Source of the DNA: Granulicella sp. S190
GTDB taxonomy: Bacteria > Acidobacteriota > Terriglobia > Terriglobales > Acidobacteriaceae
DNA: 64,000 bases
NCBI RefSeq assembly: GCF_009766095.1
Contig: NZ_LMUD01000047.1
Location: forward strand, 191,936 to 255,935
Reading direction: 5' to 3'
Shown: positions 61,845 through 64,000 of the stretch, in pieces
Numbering within the stretch: the first letter of the stretch is position 1
Layout of the letters: the number at the start of each line of letters is the position of its first letter
Notes under the pieces: generated by a model
What the model was told of the DNA's origin: nothing
Databases searched by the model: none
What the model saw: only the letters and a program-made list of their open reading frames with translations
Translations under genes and position numbers: made by a program

Positions 61845-62882
61845 TCAAGGTTTGATCACTTTGGGTGCATCCTGTGTGCATCCGCAGGAGGAACGAAGAA
61901 CCAATTCAACTTTTAAAGTAATTCGGCTGCCCTTTGCCGGCCAGTCTTCTGCTTTCGCTTTGAATTGATTGAAGAGCGCCTCAGCTGCGGTTTTACCGAG
62001 CGCTTCTACAGGCTGGCGAATAACGGTGAGCGGAGGTTGCATCATGTCGGCCATGTCGAAGTCGTCAAAGCCAACAGTCGCAATATCAGTGGGAACGCGA
62101 ACTCCAAGATTGCGTAGAGCGCGAAAGAGGTAACGGCTGATCCGATTGTTTCCCGAGAAGAAAGCTGTCGGTGGGTTTTTTCCCGCAAGCGCGGTTTTGA
62201 CATACTTGAAGACAAGGTCTTCCGAGTCGCAATCGAGGCACTCGCCAGTCTTCAATCCAGCGTCCAAGAGAGCTCGTCGATAGCCTTGATGTCTTGTCCT
62301 GATGGTGAAGAGGTCCGGCCGGTCTCCTAAAAAGAGAATGCGTTTATGGCCGTGCTCAATGAGATGCTGAGTACCAAGTTTTGCGCCTACATGATTATCA
62401 ACCACAACGGAGGAGAACCGGGACCCCTGCAAGGGGCGATCAAAGGAGATGATCGGTATGCGCTGGAAGATCTTGTCGGAAAACCTGGAATTACGCCCGA
62501 CGGAAGGACAAAGAACGAGCCCTTCCACATGCTTTTGCAACATCCACTCTGCCTCGGAAAACTCCGTATCGGGATTTTCGTTGGAGGTTGTAATGATGGT
62601 TGAGTAGCCCTTAGACTGAGCGACTGCGTTGACGTTGTGAGCGCAGATGGCAAAGAAGGGATCGGTCAACGAAGGCACAATGAGACCGATCGACTTTGAC
62701 TTGGCACCACGTAGTCCTCGGGCCATCTCATTGGGTCGATAACCTAGTCGTTCGATCGCTTCGTGTACCCTGCGGGCGGTCTCTGCACTGACATGCACTG
62801 AGCTGTTCAGAACGCGGGAGACTGTCATCGTCCCGACGTCAGCCAACCTAGCGACTTCGATCATCGTTGCTCTTTTGCTCAT
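61845..62882 (-). CDS. LacI-family transcriptional regulator
   Basis: A 345-residue regulator. The N-terminal helix-turn-helix reads MIEVARLADVGTMTVSRVLN with hinge helix RLGYRPNEMARGLRG; the periplasmic-binding-protein-like domain follows (SIGLIVPSLTDPFFAICAHN, VGFDDFDMADMMQPPLTVIR). It probably senses a sugar and represses neighbouring genes such as the GH2 glycosidase upstream and the VOC/TolB pair downstream. A candidate operator lies upstream at 63046. Ends in KVELVLRSSCGCT. Confidence 0.94.
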   Translation of the reverse strand: MSKRATMIEVARLADVGTMTVSRVLNSSVHVSAETARRVHEAIERLGYRPNEMARGLRGAKSKSIGLIVPSLTDPFFAICAHNVNAVAQSKGYSTIITTSNENPDTEFSEAEWMLQKHVEGLVLCPSVGRNSRFSDKIFQRIPIISFDRPLQGSRFSSVVVDNHVGAKLGTQHLIEHGHKRILFLGDRPDLFTIRTRHQGYRRALLDAGLKTGECLDCDSEDLVFKYVKTALAGKNPPTAFFSGNNRISRYLFRALRNLGVRVPTDIATVGFDDFDMADMMQPPLTVIRQPVEALGKTAAEALFNQFKAKAEDWPAKGSRITLKVELVLRSSCGCTQDAPKVIKP

Positions 62883-63205
62883 CGTTTCATACGTCAGGGA
62901 GTTTTCTCAACTTCATGGGAAACGGAGAAGCAACTTCTTTCGTCGCAACTTTGTCCAGCTGGACTGCCGTTGTAAAGAATCTTCTGCCACGAATGATACG
63001 CGATGTTTCTGTTGAACTTGCGCTAGCTCGGCCGATTTTCAGTGTTAACATTCCCGGTTACATGTTATGCCACAGGAATATTGAATGATTCTCTTCGAAG
63101 AAAATCGACCTTTGGATCTTTCGCTGATAACTGATGGACTGCGAGCCGAAGGGAACAATCGATTGCCATCGATGTTGCCGATTGCGAAGCGGTGAAGTGG
63201 ACGCA
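62883..63205. other. Intergenic region between GH2 and lacI-type gene
   Basis: About 320 bases without a gene. The only notable feature is the palindrome at 63046-63067. Confidence 0.5.
63046..63067. promoter_or_regulatory. Candidate operator for the LacI-family regulator
   Basis: TAACAT and ATGTTA are exact inverted halves separated by ten bases, 164 bases before the lacI-type start. GTTAAC just to the left (63044-63050 area) is also palindromic. Assignment to LacI is an inference from position and symmetry only. Confidence 0.3.
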
Positions 63206-64000
63206 CTACTTCTGTATGTCAAGCACTACCGTTTGAGGGATGACGTTCCAGCCACGGATCGCGATCTCCGCAGATTCTTTCGCAGCGCTGGCCGGATATT
63301 CGATCTCCACGTCGCGGCTCTCTCCTGGAAGGAGTGATATGTAGTTGTCGGAGTAGTAGGCAGGGAGAATGCGTACTTTATCCTTGCCTCCGATCAGCGT
63401 GAGCTTGTTCGTCAAACTTACTACTGCTCCGCTGTTGGTCAGTTTAACCGTTAGCTTAACCATATCGTGGGTTGTGTTCGTGGTAGCACTGGCCTTCAAT
63501 TGAGTTGCAGCAAGATGCGTCAGTTCGCGATAGGACGAGGCTTTTGCGCCGAGCCAATAGAGATTCTGCGAGACGGATTTACCCGCGTTATTCAGCATCT
63601 CCAGTTTGACGATGACCATTCCCTTTGCAAGATATGGAGCTAGATCAAGTTTGAGGCTGGCCTCGGAGGAGTCGGCGCCGACACTTTTCTGATCTCGAGC
63701 TTGAAAGAGAAGCTCGTTGGTGAGGGTGTATACCTTCGCAATGACAGTAAGACCGGCTTGAGCCGCGGGCGTGGTGTTGATGACGTCCACCTGGTACGTC
63801 GCCAGATTTAGTTGAACGTGCAAGGGTTCGCAGGCCTTTTGAGTTCCATAGAAAGATGCCTGAGTGTCGTAGTCGGAGCTAAGAATCTGCCACATCGTGC
63901 TTGGCCATGCGGGCTGCGTCATCCAGAGCATGCGACCGCTGTTGGGTGCCCACAGGTTTGCGTTCATGCCTTCGAAGATGGCGCGATGATCGACGTAGTT
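63206..64000 (-). CDS. Glycoside hydrolase family 2 protein, C-terminal part (partial)
   Basis: The frame runs off the right edge of the window and stops at 63206, giving about 264 C-terminal residues. The segment YVDHRAIFEGMNANLWAPNS, then GRMLWMTQPAWPSTMWQILS and DYDTQASFYGTQKACEPLHV match the end of the catalytic barrel of GH2 enzymes of the exo-beta-glucosaminidase/beta-mannosidase type. Two Ig-like domains follow (LPGESRDVEIEYPASAAKES). The active-site residues lie outside the window. It would cleave sugars from chitosan, mannan or similar. It precedes the LacI-type gene on the same strand. Confidence 0.85.
   Translation of the reverse strand, partial: NYVDHRAIFEGMNANLWAPNSGRMLWMTQPAWPSTMWQILSSDYDTQASFYGTQKACEPLHVQLNLATYQVDVINTTPAAQAGLTVIAKVYTLTNELLFQARDQKSVGADSSEASLKLDLAPYLAKGMVIVKLEMLNNAGKSVSQNLYWLGAKASSYRELTHLAATQLKASATTNTTHDMVKLTVKLTNSGAVVSLTNKLTLIGGKDKVRILPAYYSDNYISLLPGESRDVEIEYPASAAKESAEIAIRGWNVIPQTVVLDIQK

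Overview
The window is chromosomal DNA of an Acidobacteriota bacterium, most likely of the Terriglobia (Granulicella/Edaphobacter/Terriglobus type). That placement is an inference from gene style: GC-rich housekeeping genes, YVTN-type beta-propeller lipoproteins, Ig-repeat lipoproteins, Acidobacteria-style TonB-dependent receptor remnants, and many short dispersed intergenic repeats. No rRNA, tRNA or CRISPR array was seen.

Layout. 1-9.6 kb: end of a DUF4397-like protein, a small secreted protein, then ahcY, an MFS transporter, a small membrane protein, ada, a secreted C45-type hydrolase, a DUF3455 protein, a transglutaminase-like protein and metK. ahcY and metK are two enzymes of the S-adenosylmethionine cycle. 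9.8-23.3 kb: a surface-glycan region with three membrane acyltransferases, a Wzy-like polymerase, two GT-C type glycosyltransferases, two further polytopic membrane proteins, a RodZ-like HTH membrane protein and a lone MacB/FtsX-type permease. 23.7-29.5 kb: rplM-rpsI-rpsB-tsf and pyrH, interrupted by two minus-strand secreted-protein genes and by repeats; a fourth acyltransferase follows. 31.48-33.93 kb: a complete IS1595-type element with 25-bp imperfect inverted ends, a perfect 8-bp target duplication, a transposase and passenger genes. One passenger is split at a perfect A_AAA_AAC slippery heptamer. The element sits inside a dispersed intergenic repeat. 34.3-43 kb: two tandem beta-propeller lipoproteins, an MCE/MlaD protein with a 34-residue repeat, acpS, a lone LolD-type ATPase, a JmjC-like cupin and an orphan ribbon-helix-helix protein. 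43.7-49.3 kb: a 1391-residue lipoprotein with eight putative Ig repeats followed closely by an OmpA-family protein. 49.4-54 kb: small genes (a 36-residue membrane peptide, PH-like, DUF1330, pseudo-receiver, YceI, Gly-rich, Tat-exported DinB). 54.4-58.7 kb: a thioredoxin-reductase-like flavoprotein, then a decayed stretch with two TonB-dependent receptor fragments, a CadD-like transporter and a relic of a second flavoprotein. 59-64 kb: a TolB-like protein, a VOC protein, a LacI regulator and the 3' part of a GH2 glycosidase, all on the minus strand and possibly a sugar-responsive group.

The most interesting items are the IS1595 element with its frameshifted passenger, the repeat family it has inserted into, the decayed TonB-receptor locus, and several small genes (59 and 36 residues).
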